This document shows, one piece after another, positions 25,088 to 34,195 of a DNA stretch of 64,000 bases. A model generated the notes under the pieces. The model saw nothing but the letters and a program-made list of their open reading frames with translations. It searched no databases and had not been told where the DNA came from. A program made the position numbers and the translations under genes. This DNA is from Eubacterium_G segne (lineage in GTDB: Bacteria; Bacillota; Clostridia; Lachnospirales; Lachnospiraceae): contig NZ_JACOOZ010000001.1 in NCBI RefSeq assembly GCF_014287775.1, positions 186,001 to 250,000 of the forward strand, in the 5' to 3' direction. Position 1 is the first letter of the stretch, and every line of letters begins with the position of its first letter.

Positions 25088-25408
25088 TCAATATTTACTT
25101 GTAAACTCTTCATAGAAAATACTTTCTTCATCCGCTGTTGTATCCTTATCTATGAATTCCTGCAAGTCTTTTTTCATATTATCAAATACTTCCTGACTAT
25201 GACTTTTATTACAAAAAGCTGTATGCATCATACATCCATATACTCCACATGTAATTGCATCATATCTTTCACATCTTTCCAAGGTTATCCTACACGATTC
25301 TTTATATTCCTCATCTGCAATAATCGTGCCACCCTCACTGCCAATAGAATTCGATTTATATATGTCATCCCACATATCAATCTTGCTCCTATACTCCAAG
25401 AATTTCAT
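25088..25408 (-). CDS. Unknown small protein (106 aa) at the end of the operon
   Basis: The sequence is acidic and cysteine-containing (RITLERCERYDAITCGVYGCMMHTAFCNK), followed by a charged helix (EVFDNMKKDLQEFIDKD). Four to five cysteines in residues 39-66 may bind metal or be coincidental. I do not know the family. Its start lies inside the 3-prime end of the macro-HTH gene (20-base overlap), implying translational coupling and a shared role. Confidence 0.6.
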   Translation of the reverse strand: MKFLEYRSKIDMWDDIYKSNSIGSEGGTIIADEEYKESCRITLERCERYDAITCGVYGCMMHTAFCNKSHSQEVFDNMKKDLQEFIDKDTTADEESIFYEEFTSKY

Positions 25409-26453
25409 TCGTATACTTAAATAATGTCACATTCAGCTGCATAATATCATACTGCTTATCTATTATAGCCTTCTGTACAATCAGATCCACCTTACTACTT
25501 GGGCTAAATGCCCAGTCTGCTCTCGCCAGTAAGTCTCTTGACTGTTCCAGATCAAGATGCAGTGCAATGCAGAGTGCCATTACCGTCTTCTTCTTTGGAT
25601 GATAATTCTGGTCACATTGAATCTTTGAAAAATGCTTTCTATCAAGGTTTGCCCGTTTCCACACATCCTTATTATCAATATGTGCTTCATCGATCAACTC
25701 AAATAATTTATCATGAAATGAAACTCCGATATTTGCAAGCTGATCTTCCAAAGAAATGTCTGCTGACAGCATACAAGACTCTGCTAACCATGTGTCTTCC
25801 TCCAGTGGATAGTTATCTTCTGCCTCTCTTTGAAGCATCTCCTCATAGAACGCTTCCTCTGACAATTCTCTCCTGCGAGCACCACTTCTGCTTCGCACCG
25901 GATATTCTTTTCTATGACTTTCCCTGACATAATTAGCATCTATGTAAGAATCAATATCACCTACAATCTGACTGGAAAGCTGAAAAGACCTTTTATCAAA
26001 CACTACCAATATAATTTCAATTTCATTTTCGGTAAGAAACTGGCTGAATACTGACACAGCAATCTGTAATGCCTTATCCTTCGGGAATCCATACACTCCT
26101 GTCGAAATTAATGGAAATGCAATGCTCTCGCACTTAAGTTCTAATGCTTTTTGCAATGATTTACGATAGCAGTCCTCCAGAATTTCAAATTCATGATGCA
26201 ATCCATCCGTCCATACCGGACCTACTGTATGAATGATATATTTTGCATTTAGGCTAAATGCACCAGTGACAGCAATACCACCTCTTGCAATTTTGCCGAT
26301 GTTCGCTCTTTCTGCGAGAAGCTTTTCTTTTCCTGCTGCCTCATATATTGCCAAGTCCGTGCCACTTGCACATATCGGATTTGGATTAGCAGTATTTACG
26401 ATTACATCTGCTTTTACCTTTGTTATATCGTTGCGGACAATCTTAAATGGCAT
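25389..26453 (-). CDS. Macro-domain protein with C-terminal HTH-like domain
   Basis: Residues 1-170 are a macro domain (RNDITKVKADVIVNTANPNP, GTDLAIYEAAG, AKYIIHTVGPVW, LISTGVYGFPKDKAL), close to but distinct from MacroD: the glycine loop reads CASGTDLAIYEA instead of GGGVDGAIH, so catalysis may differ from binding. Residues 250-330 form a helical, HTH-like region (DVWKRANLDRKHFSKIQCD...KKTVMALCIALHLDLEQSRDLL). The architecture would let ADP-ribose or a related ligand control nucleic acid binding, which is inference. It lies in the helicase/PLD operon. Confidence 0.85.
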   Translation of the reverse strand: MPFKIVRNDITKVKADVIVNTANPNPICASGTDLAIYEAAGKEKLLAERANIGKIARGGIAVTGAFSLNAKYIIHTVGPVWTDGLHHEFEILEDCYRKSLQKALELKCESIAFPLISTGVYGFPKDKALQIAVSVFSQFLTENEIEIILVVFDKRSFQLSSQIVGDIDSYIDANYVRESHRKEYPVRSRSGARRRELSEEAFYEEMLQREAEDNYPLEEDTWLAESCMLSADISLEDQLANIGVSFHDKLFELIDEAHIDNKDVWKRANLDRKHFSKIQCDQNYHPKKKTVMALCIALHLDLEQSRDLLARADWAFSPSSKVDLIVQKAIIDKQYDIMQLNVTLFKYTNEILGV

Positions 26454-26480
26454 TGTGACACCTCCTTATCCATGCCTGTA

Positions 26481-27212
26481 TTACTTTAATATCTTCCTTA
26501 TCTGCTTATCCGTTGCCTCCGGATACATCTTACGCATATAGTCTACAAGCTGTTTCCATGAATCCTGTGGATTATCCTTATAGCCGGAAGTTACATAATC
26601 GTATCCATAGATATGCTCAATAGATGAATACACTGCAACATCCCATCCATATTCAATACCACTCTTATTCACTCGCTTCTTAAAATCACAGTTGCACAGA
26701 TAGGTCTGCATCATAAGATTCGTTATTGCACCATCAAATCCCTTTTCTCCATCCTTACCAAATCCAGCTTGTTTTTTCAATTCATTGGAATAAATCTCTG
26801 AATCAGCATTATTTTCCATAAAATTGACCATTATCTTTTTATGCTTATTAGGTGCTTTACCATCATCATATAATGCATCAAAATCATATCCATCCCGGCG
26901 GTAATTAGCAAATACAGGAAGCCACTTTTTTGATATAAATCCTGCCTTCTTATCAAAGAACTTTCCATAGACGATATCATGCCGCCTTGCTATAATAGCC
27001 CGCCACATCCATGGATCAATCTCTGGATCATCACTCCACCAATACTCTGGAACAGTTCTTTCTTCAAGTGAAAACCCATCTATATCATTCTTAAATAATG
27101 GTAAAAAGCCAAATTCATTTATATACTTGATTGCTTCATCTACAGAATGGATGCAATCCGGGTTGTCCCACTTCATGCCATGCATAATCCATTCACCTGA
27201 TTCGTTTTCCAT
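26481..27212 (-). CDS. AlkZ-related protein
   Basis: The 243 residues match what I remember as the AlkZ-related family (HGMKWDNPDCIHSVDEAIKYINEFGFLPLF, ERTVPEYWWSDDPEIDPWMWRAIIARR, GKFFDKKAGFISKKWLPVFANYRRDGYDFDAL). The name comes from distant similarity to the DNA glycosylase AlkZ/YcaQ, whose members remove crosslinked or alkylated bases; in this shorter relative the catalytic QxQ/QxD motif is not obvious. It is the sixth gene of the helicase/PLD operon, with 12-28-base spacers to its neighbours. A lesion- or modification-recognition role is inference. Confidence 0.75.
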   Translation of the reverse strand: MENESGEWIMHGMKWDNPDCIHSVDEAIKYINEFGFLPLFKNDIDGFSLEERTVPEYWWSDDPEIDPWMWRAIIARRHDIVYGKFFDKKAGFISKKWLPVFANYRRDGYDFDALYDDGKAPNKHKKIMVNFMENNADSEIYSNELKKQAGFGKDGEKGFDGAITNLMMQTYLCNCDFKKRVNKSGIEYGWDVAVYSSIEHIYGYDYVTSGYKDNPQDSWKQLVDYMRKMYPEATDKQIRKILK

Positions 27213-27224
27213 AATATATGTACC

Positions 27225-27866
27225 TCATGACTCAGCGTACTTGTCAATCCAATTTTCGCCATCATATTCATCAATCTGTTTTACTAATCTCGTAAGATAA
27301 TCTTGTAACCTGCTATCTTTTTCACTTGCATACCACACATTTGCCCTTCCAAATCCATAAGCCCAACCATTTGATTTTCTTGGGACCTCCCATTGCACCT
27401 TTCTTGATCTGTTCCCTGCTGGAAGTAAAACACAATCAGATGAGTTTGCAATTGCATTGTAATATTGTACATCTTCCGGAGCAAACACTGCCTCTTGATA
27501 ATGTCTGAAAACTGTAGCATGTTTATACCATCCCACAACCGTCGTAAACTTATGCGCCGGATGCTTTGCACAGTACACAACAAGCACATCATCTACGGAT
27601 TCTTCTTTTTTTAATAGTTCACATCCTGCAATATTCTCAATTCGCATTTGATTAACATCTTTACCATTATGTGATTTTGTCTCGAAAAATCCCAGACAAT
27701 ATAAACCTTCCCTGCCCTCCATATTCACCGGTGTAAAATTATATTTTTCATGTGCATCTCCTGTCTCATCAACATAGCTTCCACCATTTAACGGAGTATC
27801 CTTTCCATCTTCATTCCCTCGATACTCCTTCATCCACGCTATGTTACAAAAAAGTACTCTCATCAT
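27225..27866 (-). CDS. Unrecognised 213-aa protein behind the helicase gene
   Basis: AAGGAGG precedes the ATG and only one base separates it from the helicase stop, so coupling is tight. The sequence starts MRVLFCNIAWMKEYRGNEDG and contains a glycine-serine loop (PLNGGSYVDETGDAHEKYNF), VVYCAKHPAHKFTTVVGWYK and a late YGFGRANVWYAS segment. The strand-rich pattern with VVGWYKHATVFR resembles PUA/EVE-type readers of modified nucleotides or N-terminal modules I have seen on McrA/DUF3883-type proteins, but this is a guess. No nuclease signature is visible. Confidence 0.6.
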   Translation of the reverse strand: MMRVLFCNIAWMKEYRGNEDGKDTPLNGGSYVDETGDAHEKYNFTPVNMEGREGLYCLGFFETKSHNGKDVNQMRIENIAGCELLKKEESVDDVLVVYCAKHPAHKFTTVVGWYKHATVFRHYQEAVFAPEDVQYYNAIANSSDCVLLPAGNRSRKVQWEVPRKSNGWAYGFGRANVWYASEKDSRLQDYLTRLVKQIDEYDGENWIDKYAES

Positions 27867-27867
27867 A

Positions 27868-30800
27868 TCAACCTCCTTTTCCCTTTGAAAATGGACTCAA
27901 GTCGATAAACAGTTTCTTCAATCCGCTTGTGTCCTTGAACTCCTTGAATAAATACTCCAGAAGTTCTTCCTGCCTTGCTTGCCCTAATGTAAGCCGGTAA
28001 AGAGACAGAATCTTTATCAGCCTTTCATAATTCACCTCATCCTTACTCATAGGATACATTGGCACAAGCCTTTCTATTTTTACACTCTGATTTTTTCCGA
28101 AACACCAGAATGGTACAAGCTCTGACTGGTCATTCTGCTTTTCCGCCTTTGCTGCTTCAAACATTTCTTTCCAAATGTCATGCTTAAATTCCATCCCATC
28201 TGCCTTGCCATATTTATCAGCAACATTCTGTCTGATTGCCAGACACTTAAATCTATTAATCCTGCCTTCCCTTTGTTCCAGATCGATGGGATTACTTGGA
28301 AGATTCCAGTGCATAATCACACGACAATAATTATGAAAATCCAGTCCTTCCTGTCCGATTGATGTTGTGGCAAGCACAAATGGACGCATTGGTGAGTTAA
28401 AGGCATTTCTGATATTTTCTTTACGCATGACTACCTTGGAATTATCACCTGCATCCTTTGTAAATCCAACTGCATAGCTCGACCTGATTCGACACCCATC
28501 ATTCTTCCTGTCAGCTCCGTTCATACGCTTTTTAAAATCAGGATAAGTATCAGCGATATAGGTGGCTGTATGTATTTTCAACGAATCCATCATCATGTCA
28601 TGCACAATCTGATACTGATTTCCATCCGACTGGAAACCTGCTGTTTCTTTCAGCATATGGATATACTCATCAATCATTGCCTGAAAACAGCCATCCTTAC
28701 AGTATTTAAGCACGTTCTGCCAATGGGAGTTATCATCCCTGCATCTTCCATAAGCAAGGTCAATGATAGCTGTTGACTCCGGCAAATTGAAATTATTGAC
28801 GAATACCTTTGCAAGTGATGTTGCTCTTGCTGTGCTTCTTCCATTAGAACGATAAATGCATATTGCCGGCGAACCCAGTACCATATTTACCAATGTTTCC
28901 AGAAGATCATCCGGCTTTCTTCCAAGATGAATCTCCTCCGGTGCATCCAAATAACTTCTTAGCTTATCAATATGAGCAATAAAGCCCTTATTTCTCTTAT
29001 CCTTTGAACTGCTTTTTACTTCAGATGTTGTATCCTCTTCATCTGTATTCATTTCCCACACAATATCCTCTATCCAATGCTTTGCATAGATGACTCCATC
29101 CATAAGCATCGGTGCAAGATAATACCATCTGGCATCCTCCTTATTGTTATCCGAAACACCATACTTTTCTTCGATTGTCGCAAGCTTCTCTTTCAGTTTC
29201 AGCCGTACAGATTTTTCTATTACTTCTAATGATTCATGTTTATTCAAGGATTCTATCGGTGAATACATATCAGAAAGTGTCTTTGATGGATAAAGCAATG
29301 CAAACAGGCTCATGCCTCTTACTTCTCCATTTGAGACATTAAATCTCAGTCTTGCCACCGGGTATCTTCTTGAACCTTCCGCAAAATAACCTGTATTCTT
29401 CTTATCCTGATTTTTTATCTGATGTACCAGTTTTCCAACTGTAAGTCTTTCCGCTTCGTAGGAAACAAGCGCACCTATCATTCGTGGAACCATCTCCCAT
29501 GCAGAAAATACAAGTATTTTTGAAAATCCTTTGCTGTTTTTATATACTCCCTGCATCTCATAATATGGCAGCGACGGAGGAATCCACAGATATTTTTCCG
29601 CACCGCCTGTAAATGCTTTTTCTTTCAGCGCCTCAAGCCTTGCATTGGTTTTCGGCAATTCATCATATTTATTGATTTTATTGCGATTCAGCCACAAAAG
29701 ATTTTGTTCTCTTTCATTTCCAAATTCATCCGGATGTTTTGTATAATATTTTTCAATCTGCTCCTTAATCTTATATTTCTTCATAAAGGACATAAGATAC
29801 GGACAGCTCTTTGCATAATCTACCGGTAAAGAATGATTGGAATCCGTTTTTGACAGCAATCTTGACATCTGTATATATGAGTTTATGTCATTTTCATCTA
29901 TCTGCAAATGATGCTTCACGCTGCTGTCGTCCGTATAATCACCGGAATCCATGACAGATATACGCTCTGTCCTGCTGACTCCCTGATACATCGCATTTTC
30001 TGCTAATTCCTTCATACGGATAATTGCACTGTCTCCTGCTTTCAACTCACTTAGAGCATGGGAATAATTCTTCCACACTTCCTTGAATTTAATATCTTTG
30101 ACTTCATCATCAAAAAGAAAGTTCATAACCTGAAAAAACTCTGCATAATGCTCATCAAGCTGATTTTCATCTATCTCTTCAAGGGTAGAATACAATTTAT
30201 ATGGTGTAGCCGACAACAGAAGTACCCTTGTATCATGTCCACTAAGGAAACTGTGTGCAAGGATACCAAGCTCACTGTCATCGGATGACAGAAGGAACTT
30301 AAATCTCTGAAATTCATCCATGATTACCAAATCCGGCTCAAGCATAGATACACTGATTCTCGCAAACATCACACGAAGCTTATTCATCACATAGTAATTG
30401 GAATATGTAAGCTGTTTATTGTATCTTCTTTCATGCAAATGATTAAGCAGCAAGTCCCTTATACTTTTATATTCCTGATAATTAAGAATTTTATCTATCA
30501 CATTTTTTGGATAGACACCCTTCGTCATCTTTTCGCATTCTGCCACACGATTTTCAAAACTCCATTTTGCCCATCCATCCCATGCTTTTACAGCATCCAT
30601 TATCATAAATTTTTCAAGAGAAGCTGCATGACCTTTAAAGTCCGGCATTCTCCTTAAAATGGCATACATAAGTGCTCTTTCCTGCACACTTCCGCCTCCG
30701 GAGGTCATACGGAAAGATGTTTCCGGTGTAAGAGGGATAAGCTGTATATAGCCTTCCTTTATCTGCGGATCATTCTCCTGCTCGGTAATCTTTAAATGCT

Positions 30801-31128
30801 GCATAGACAATCTGGTATCTGATACTGAACCGATGGTATTCTTTCCTGTTACGTCAAGCTTTCTGATATTCTGATTTGCTATGTTCTGATTAGAGCAGAT
30901 ATAGATTACCTTAAACAGATCATCTTTCTCTTCGATTCTAAGCCTTGCTGTCTTTACAATTGTTCCTCTGGCAATAAGAGTTTTTCCCATACCCACTTCA
31001 TCTGCTACAAGCACACGATTCTGATTATGCCGAAACAGATAATCCACTCTCTCAACAGTCGCTCTTTGAAAATCCTTCAGACCGGAGAGGGTACGCTTTT
31101 CAATTTCATCTATATTAAATTGTGACAT
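27868..31128 (-). CDS. Large SF2 (SNF2/DEAD-like) helicase of a candidate defence operon
   Basis: This is an ATP-driven nucleic-acid translocase of 1086 residues. Motif I is VADEVGMGKT (41-50), motif II is DEFQ (271-274, replacing DEAH/DEAD), motif III is LLLSATP (303-309), motif V is TTSIGQEGLDFH and motif VI is QREGRINR (about residue 950). The 640 residues between the two RecA lobes carry a large insertion of no known domain. DEVG-GKT plus a motif VI with an arginine finger resembles helicases of DISARM, Dpd and type III-like systems. It follows the PLD gene by 12 bases. No methyltransferase is nearby. A defence role is inferred from neighbours. Confidence 0.88.
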   Translation of the reverse strand: MSQFNIDEIEKRTLSGLKDFQRATVERVDYLFRHNQNRVLVADEVGMGKTLIARGTIVKTARLRIEEKDDLFKVIYICSNQNIANQNIRKLDVTGKNTIGSVSDTRLSMQHLKITEQENDPQIKEGYIQLIPLTPETSFRMTSGGGSVQERALMYAILRRMPDFKGHAASLEKFMIMDAVKAWDGWAKWSFENRVAECEKMTKGVYPKNVIDKILNYQEYKSIRDLLLNHLHERRYNKQLTYSNYYVMNKLRVMFARISVSMLEPDLVIMDEFQRFKFLLSSDDSELGILAHSFLSGHDTRVLLLSATPYKLYSTLEEIDENQLDEHYAEFFQVMNFLFDDEVKDIKFKEVWKNYSHALSELKAGDSAIIRMKELAENAMYQGVSRTERISVMDSGDYTDDSSVKHHLQIDENDINSYIQMSRLLSKTDSNHSLPVDYAKSCPYLMSFMKKYKIKEQIEKYYTKHPDEFGNEREQNLLWLNRNKINKYDELPKTNARLEALKEKAFTGGAEKYLWIPPSLPYYEMQGVYKNSKGFSKILVFSAWEMVPRMIGALVSYEAERLTVGKLVHQIKNQDKKNTGYFAEGSRRYPVARLRFNVSNGEVRGMSLFALLYPSKTLSDMYSPIESLNKHESLEVIEKSVRLKLKEKLATIEEKYGVSDNNKEDARWYYLAPMLMDGVIYAKHWIEDIVWEMNTDEEDTTSEVKSSSKDKRNKGFIAHIDKLRSYLDAPEEIHLGRKPDDLLETLVNMVLGSPAICIYRSNGRSTARATSLAKVFVNNFNLPESTAIIDLAYGRCRDDNSHWQNVLKYCKDGCFQAMIDEYIHMLKETAGFQSDGNQYQIVHDMMMDSLKIHTATYIADTYPDFKKRMNGADRKNDGCRIRSSYAVGFTKDAGDNSKVVMRKENIRNAFNSPMRPFVLATTSIGQEGLDFHNYCRVIMHWNLPSNPIDLEQREGRINRFKCLAIRQNVADKYGKADGMEFKHDIWKEMFEAAKAEKQNDQSELVPFWCFGKNQSVKIERLVPMYPMSKDEVNYERLIKILSLYRLTLGQARQEELLEYLFKEFKDTSGLKKLFIDLSPFSKGKGG

Positions 31129-31140
31129 AACATCACCTCG

Positions 31141-32994
31141 TTATCTTCTGATTTTCAAAGTATTGCAAAAAGTCTCATACAGTTCACGGAATTCATCCGG
31201 TATAATATCCTTATCTGTAACCATCTTAAGCACATATCCAATGTCTTTTATTCTTTCCGGTTCTTCTACAGATATTTTTAACATCTTTTCATAGAGTGCC
31301 GGCATTGCATCACTCGAATTGGCAAAAAAGCCGGATTCCCCCATCTGCTTTCCTTCAAGCATAGATGCTACATAATCATCGCCAAGTACAAACGCTATGT
31401 ACTCAACAAATGATGCCCTATCTTTTACCACACTGTTTACTGCAGCACTTTCTCTGTCATCCGGGAAACCACTTGTAGGAATCATAATAATTCTGCGGAT
31501 TGTATCATCACCTGATCTTGCAGTAATCTCATAGAACTCAGATAACTGCAAGATCTCAAGCTCTGAAAACTCTATATGTTCTGACAATGTCTGCTCCTGC
31601 TTTGAATTAAATGGTGATACTGTAACCTCACTATCAGATTCAATACCACTGAACTCAACCTCTATCTTGTACTTTCCGGCATTCTCATTATCTTCTGAAA
31701 TTACAGCCTGCCTTTTCACACGGCACAATTCCTTGATTTTCTGCTCCAGCAGATTTCTATTATCACTTTCTGTTTCCAAAACTGCATCCGCTACTGTAAC
31801 CTGCTCAAATGGATTCTTTACATCTCCTGCTGGTCCACAGAAGATATCTTCTAAGAATTTATCCCCATTCAGATACATATTCTTTGTACCAAGCCACAAC
31901 ATCATTTCAACATTTTTATTAATTGCAGAATAGGAAGCATTCATGGACCCAAGATACAGGTCAACATCTGAATATTTCCTTCTCAGATAGATTTTTGCAT
32001 GAATATCCTGTTTCTTTTTATCTGCAAGCTCATCTGAGATCTCGTTCTCACCATCTATAATCTCATCCTTTAATGCATAGATGGTAAAATTATCTACATT
32101 TGATGCTTTGAGTTTTCCAAGCTCAGAACGTCTGGTAACAAGTGTTCTCTTACAGTCCGACAATGCCCTGTCTGTAAGGTTAAAATCGGCAATCACACTT
32201 TCTGATAAAAACGGAGACATCACTACAAGCTCATTAAATGTCGAATTGGCATTTCCTCTTTCCTTGCAGAATAGAATATCCTCCTGCATCCGGTAAGCAT
32301 TTTTTCCAATACCAAGTGGAAGAACTGCAAAATTCTCTCCAAATATTTTACTATCAAGTGAAAAGGATACATCCTTAATGTCTGAACATAATCCACGAAT
32401 CAGATTTCTTTTCTTTCCGGCATTATTGCTGGTATTATGCACATTCGTTACAAGATAATCCAGAAAATCACAGATAGGTTGAGTCTTTTTCTTCTGTCTG
32501 ACATTTTTACTGCTATCCATTGCGAAGCTGATATCCCAGTTCCTGTCAAAAGTCAGATTCCTGCTCATTACCACAAAACGATATTTTTTATCTCCATCAG
32601 CGTTTACATATGCTAACATCCATGTTTTCGGATGAAATGACGGATATCGACCAAGCTGTCTATCTTTTGGCAGTGCGACCTCTACTACCATTTTCTCTAA
32701 TAAAATAGACAGTGCAGTCGTTTTTGTTGGTACTTTAATCTGTCCTGCTTCACAAAACAGCACGATTTTATCTGACACCTTCTGCAATGCATTCAGCATA
32801 CCAATTGGATTTTGCATAAGCTTACTATCTGTTTCTTCCGATAAGCCAAGGCATATCGCTACAGCTGTGAGTGCTTCCAGGTCAAGTGAATATGTAGTGC
32901 CTACTGCTCTGTCCAATCTATATCCGTCCGGAGGCATCAAAATACCGCTGTAATCCGTTCTATCTCGGTTTGAATCTGGTCTAAACATCAGCAC
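31141..32994 (-). CDS. PLD-superfamily protein with two catalytic half-sites (candidate nuclease)
   Basis: The 617-residue protein has two phospholipase-D type half-motifs: HPK at 121-123 with SRNLT at 144-148, and HAK at 332-334 with GSMNAS at 349-354, the H-x-K...G/S-x-N pattern of PLD nucleases without the final Asp. No signal peptide or membrane segment is present, so an intracellular nuclease is more likely than a lipase. Its start overlaps the DUF6361 stop by 14 bases and it is followed 12 bases later by the helicase, which is the standard helicase-plus-PLD pairing of antiphage systems such as DISARM (drmC) and Mokosh. Target is unknown. Confidence 0.85.
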   Translation of the reverse strand: MLMFRPDSNRDRTDYSGILMPPDGYRLDRAVGTTYSLDLEALTAVAICLGLSEETDSKLMQNPIGMLNALQKVSDKIVLFCEAGQIKVPTKTTALSILLEKMVVEVALPKDRQLGRYPSFHPKTWMLAYVNADGDKKYRFVVMSRNLTFDRNWDISFAMDSSKNVRQKKKTQPICDFLDYLVTNVHNTSNNAGKKRNLIRGLCSDIKDVSFSLDSKIFGENFAVLPLGIGKNAYRMQEDILFCKERGNANSTFNELVVMSPFLSESVIADFNLTDRALSDCKRTLVTRRSELGKLKASNVDNFTIYALKDEIIDGENEISDELADKKKQDIHAKIYLRRKYSDVDLYLGSMNASYSAINKNVEMMLWLGTKNMYLNGDKFLEDIFCGPAGDVKNPFEQVTVADAVLETESDNRNLLEQKIKELCRVKRQAVISEDNENAGKYKIEVEFSGIESDSEVTVSPFNSKQEQTLSEHIEFSELEILQLSEFYEITARSGDDTIRRIIMIPTSGFPDDRESAAVNSVVKDRASFVEYIAFVLGDDYVASMLEGKQMGESGFFANSSDAMPALYEKMLKISVEEPERIKDIGYVLKMVTDKDIIPDEFRELYETFCNTLKIRR

Positions 32995-34183
32995 TCACCT
33001 CCCCGGCATAGATGTCATTCACAATTCTTCTGGCATTTGAGAATCTGTAATCGAGCATTCCACCACCTACCCATTTTGAATGATCAAATTCCTTTGTTCT
33101 GCTTAACTTCGCTCTGGCTGCTCCTTTCAGGCTCCGTTCCCTCTTACGAATCAGTTCATCCGCCATATCAATATCAGATGCCATAAATGCAGCCTGTATC
33201 CCACATAAAAAACTCTTTGCTCTTGGATTGATCAACTGCAATTCTTCAAACACAGCATCCAGATTGACTGTCGCATTATGCCTTATATCCGGAAGCAATC
33301 TGCTCCATTCATCATTTGCGTATATATTCTCGCCTTCTGAAAGCATGACATTGTATCTTACTCTTGCCATATACACCAGATTATTAAAATCGCAGGCAAG
33401 CTTCATCATATATGCCAGCTTTTCACCTACTTTTTCCGATAGTTCAGCCGTTAAAGAAGCAAAATCATCATATTCATTCAAATCAATATGATTTTTCAAT
33501 ACATATTCCAAAAGAGACCCTTTCGTTGACTTCTGAATCTGCTTATCCAGATAGAATGCTTCCTCCTGCGTCAGCTCTATTGTAAGATTGTCTCTCCAAC
33601 CATCATGATAAATCGGAAGATTCCAGAATCTAATATTGCCGATATCTCCTGCATCAGAATCATCCTTCTCATTTTCCTCTGCATCATCATTTCTGTTTCC
33701 CAACCGGCTGACAGACTTCTGTTCTTTTAGCTTTACCGCCAATGAAACATACTCCGGTATAGACAGACCATAATCACAAAATATTCCAAAGGTACGAATT
33801 CCGTTCCAGTAGATATCTGATGGTTTTCTTGCTACCCATCCCTTTGGTAATACACGGGTTCCAATAACACCTTCTGCCTTGGGATCTGCTTCTAACAATC
33901 TGATGCCACAACCTTTTTCAGCAGAGTCTATAGCCCTTAAAACTCTATTTGCATCCTTTCCATACCTGCCATCAACAGCTTCTCTTAACACATATGGAAC
34001 AATAAGGAAGTACTTTGCTCTGGTCTGGATGGTAGATGTTCCAGGAAAGAAATAGTTGGCAAAAGCATCACGAATAATGCCGATTCCAAGTTCATCGACT
34101 GCTCCCTGTTCACTCAGAAGGTTGATCACATCTAATGCCTTCTGCCGGTCTTCTTTTGAAAAATCTATCCATCCTAACTGCAT
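32981..34183 (-). CDS. DUF6361 family protein
   Basis: The opening LGWIDFSKEDRQKALDVINLLSEQGAVDELGIGIIRDAFANYFFPGTSTIQTRAKYF is what I recall as DUF6361 (roughly 400 residues, no known activity). It is soluble, helical, with a KSTKGSLLEYVLKN segment and a basic C-terminal LKGAARAKLSRTKEFDHSKWVGGGMLDYRFSNARRI region that may contact nucleic acid. It overlaps the PLD gene by 14 bases, so the two products are likely made in fixed ratio. Family members occur beside PLD and helicase genes, which suggests a conserved module. Confidence 0.75.
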   Translation of the reverse strand: MQLGWIDFSKEDRQKALDVINLLSEQGAVDELGIGIIRDAFANYFFPGTSTIQTRAKYFLIVPYVLREAVDGRYGKDANRVLRAIDSAEKGCGIRLLEADPKAEGVIGTRVLPKGWVARKPSDIYWNGIRTFGIFCDYGLSIPEYVSLAVKLKEQKSVSRLGNRNDDAEENEKDDSDAGDIGNIRFWNLPIYHDGWRDNLTIELTQEEAFYLDKQIQKSTKGSLLEYVLKNHIDLNEYDDFASLTAELSEKVGEKLAYMMKLACDFNNLVYMARVRYNVMLSEGENIYANDEWSRLLPDIRHNATVNLDAVFEELQLINPRAKSFLCGIQAAFMASDIDMADELIRKRERSLKGAARAKLSRTKEFDHSKWVGGGMLDYRFSNARRIVNDIYAGEVSADV

Positions 34184-34195
34184 GTTTTCACTTCC

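Noticed and set aside
31141..32994. Reading the helicase/PLD operon as DISARM, Dpd or Hachiman
   Set aside because: No methyltransferase or DUF1998 (DISARM), no DpdA transglycosylase (Dpd) and no DUF1837 partner (Hachiman) are encoded in the operon. Only generic helicase and PLD similarity is shared.
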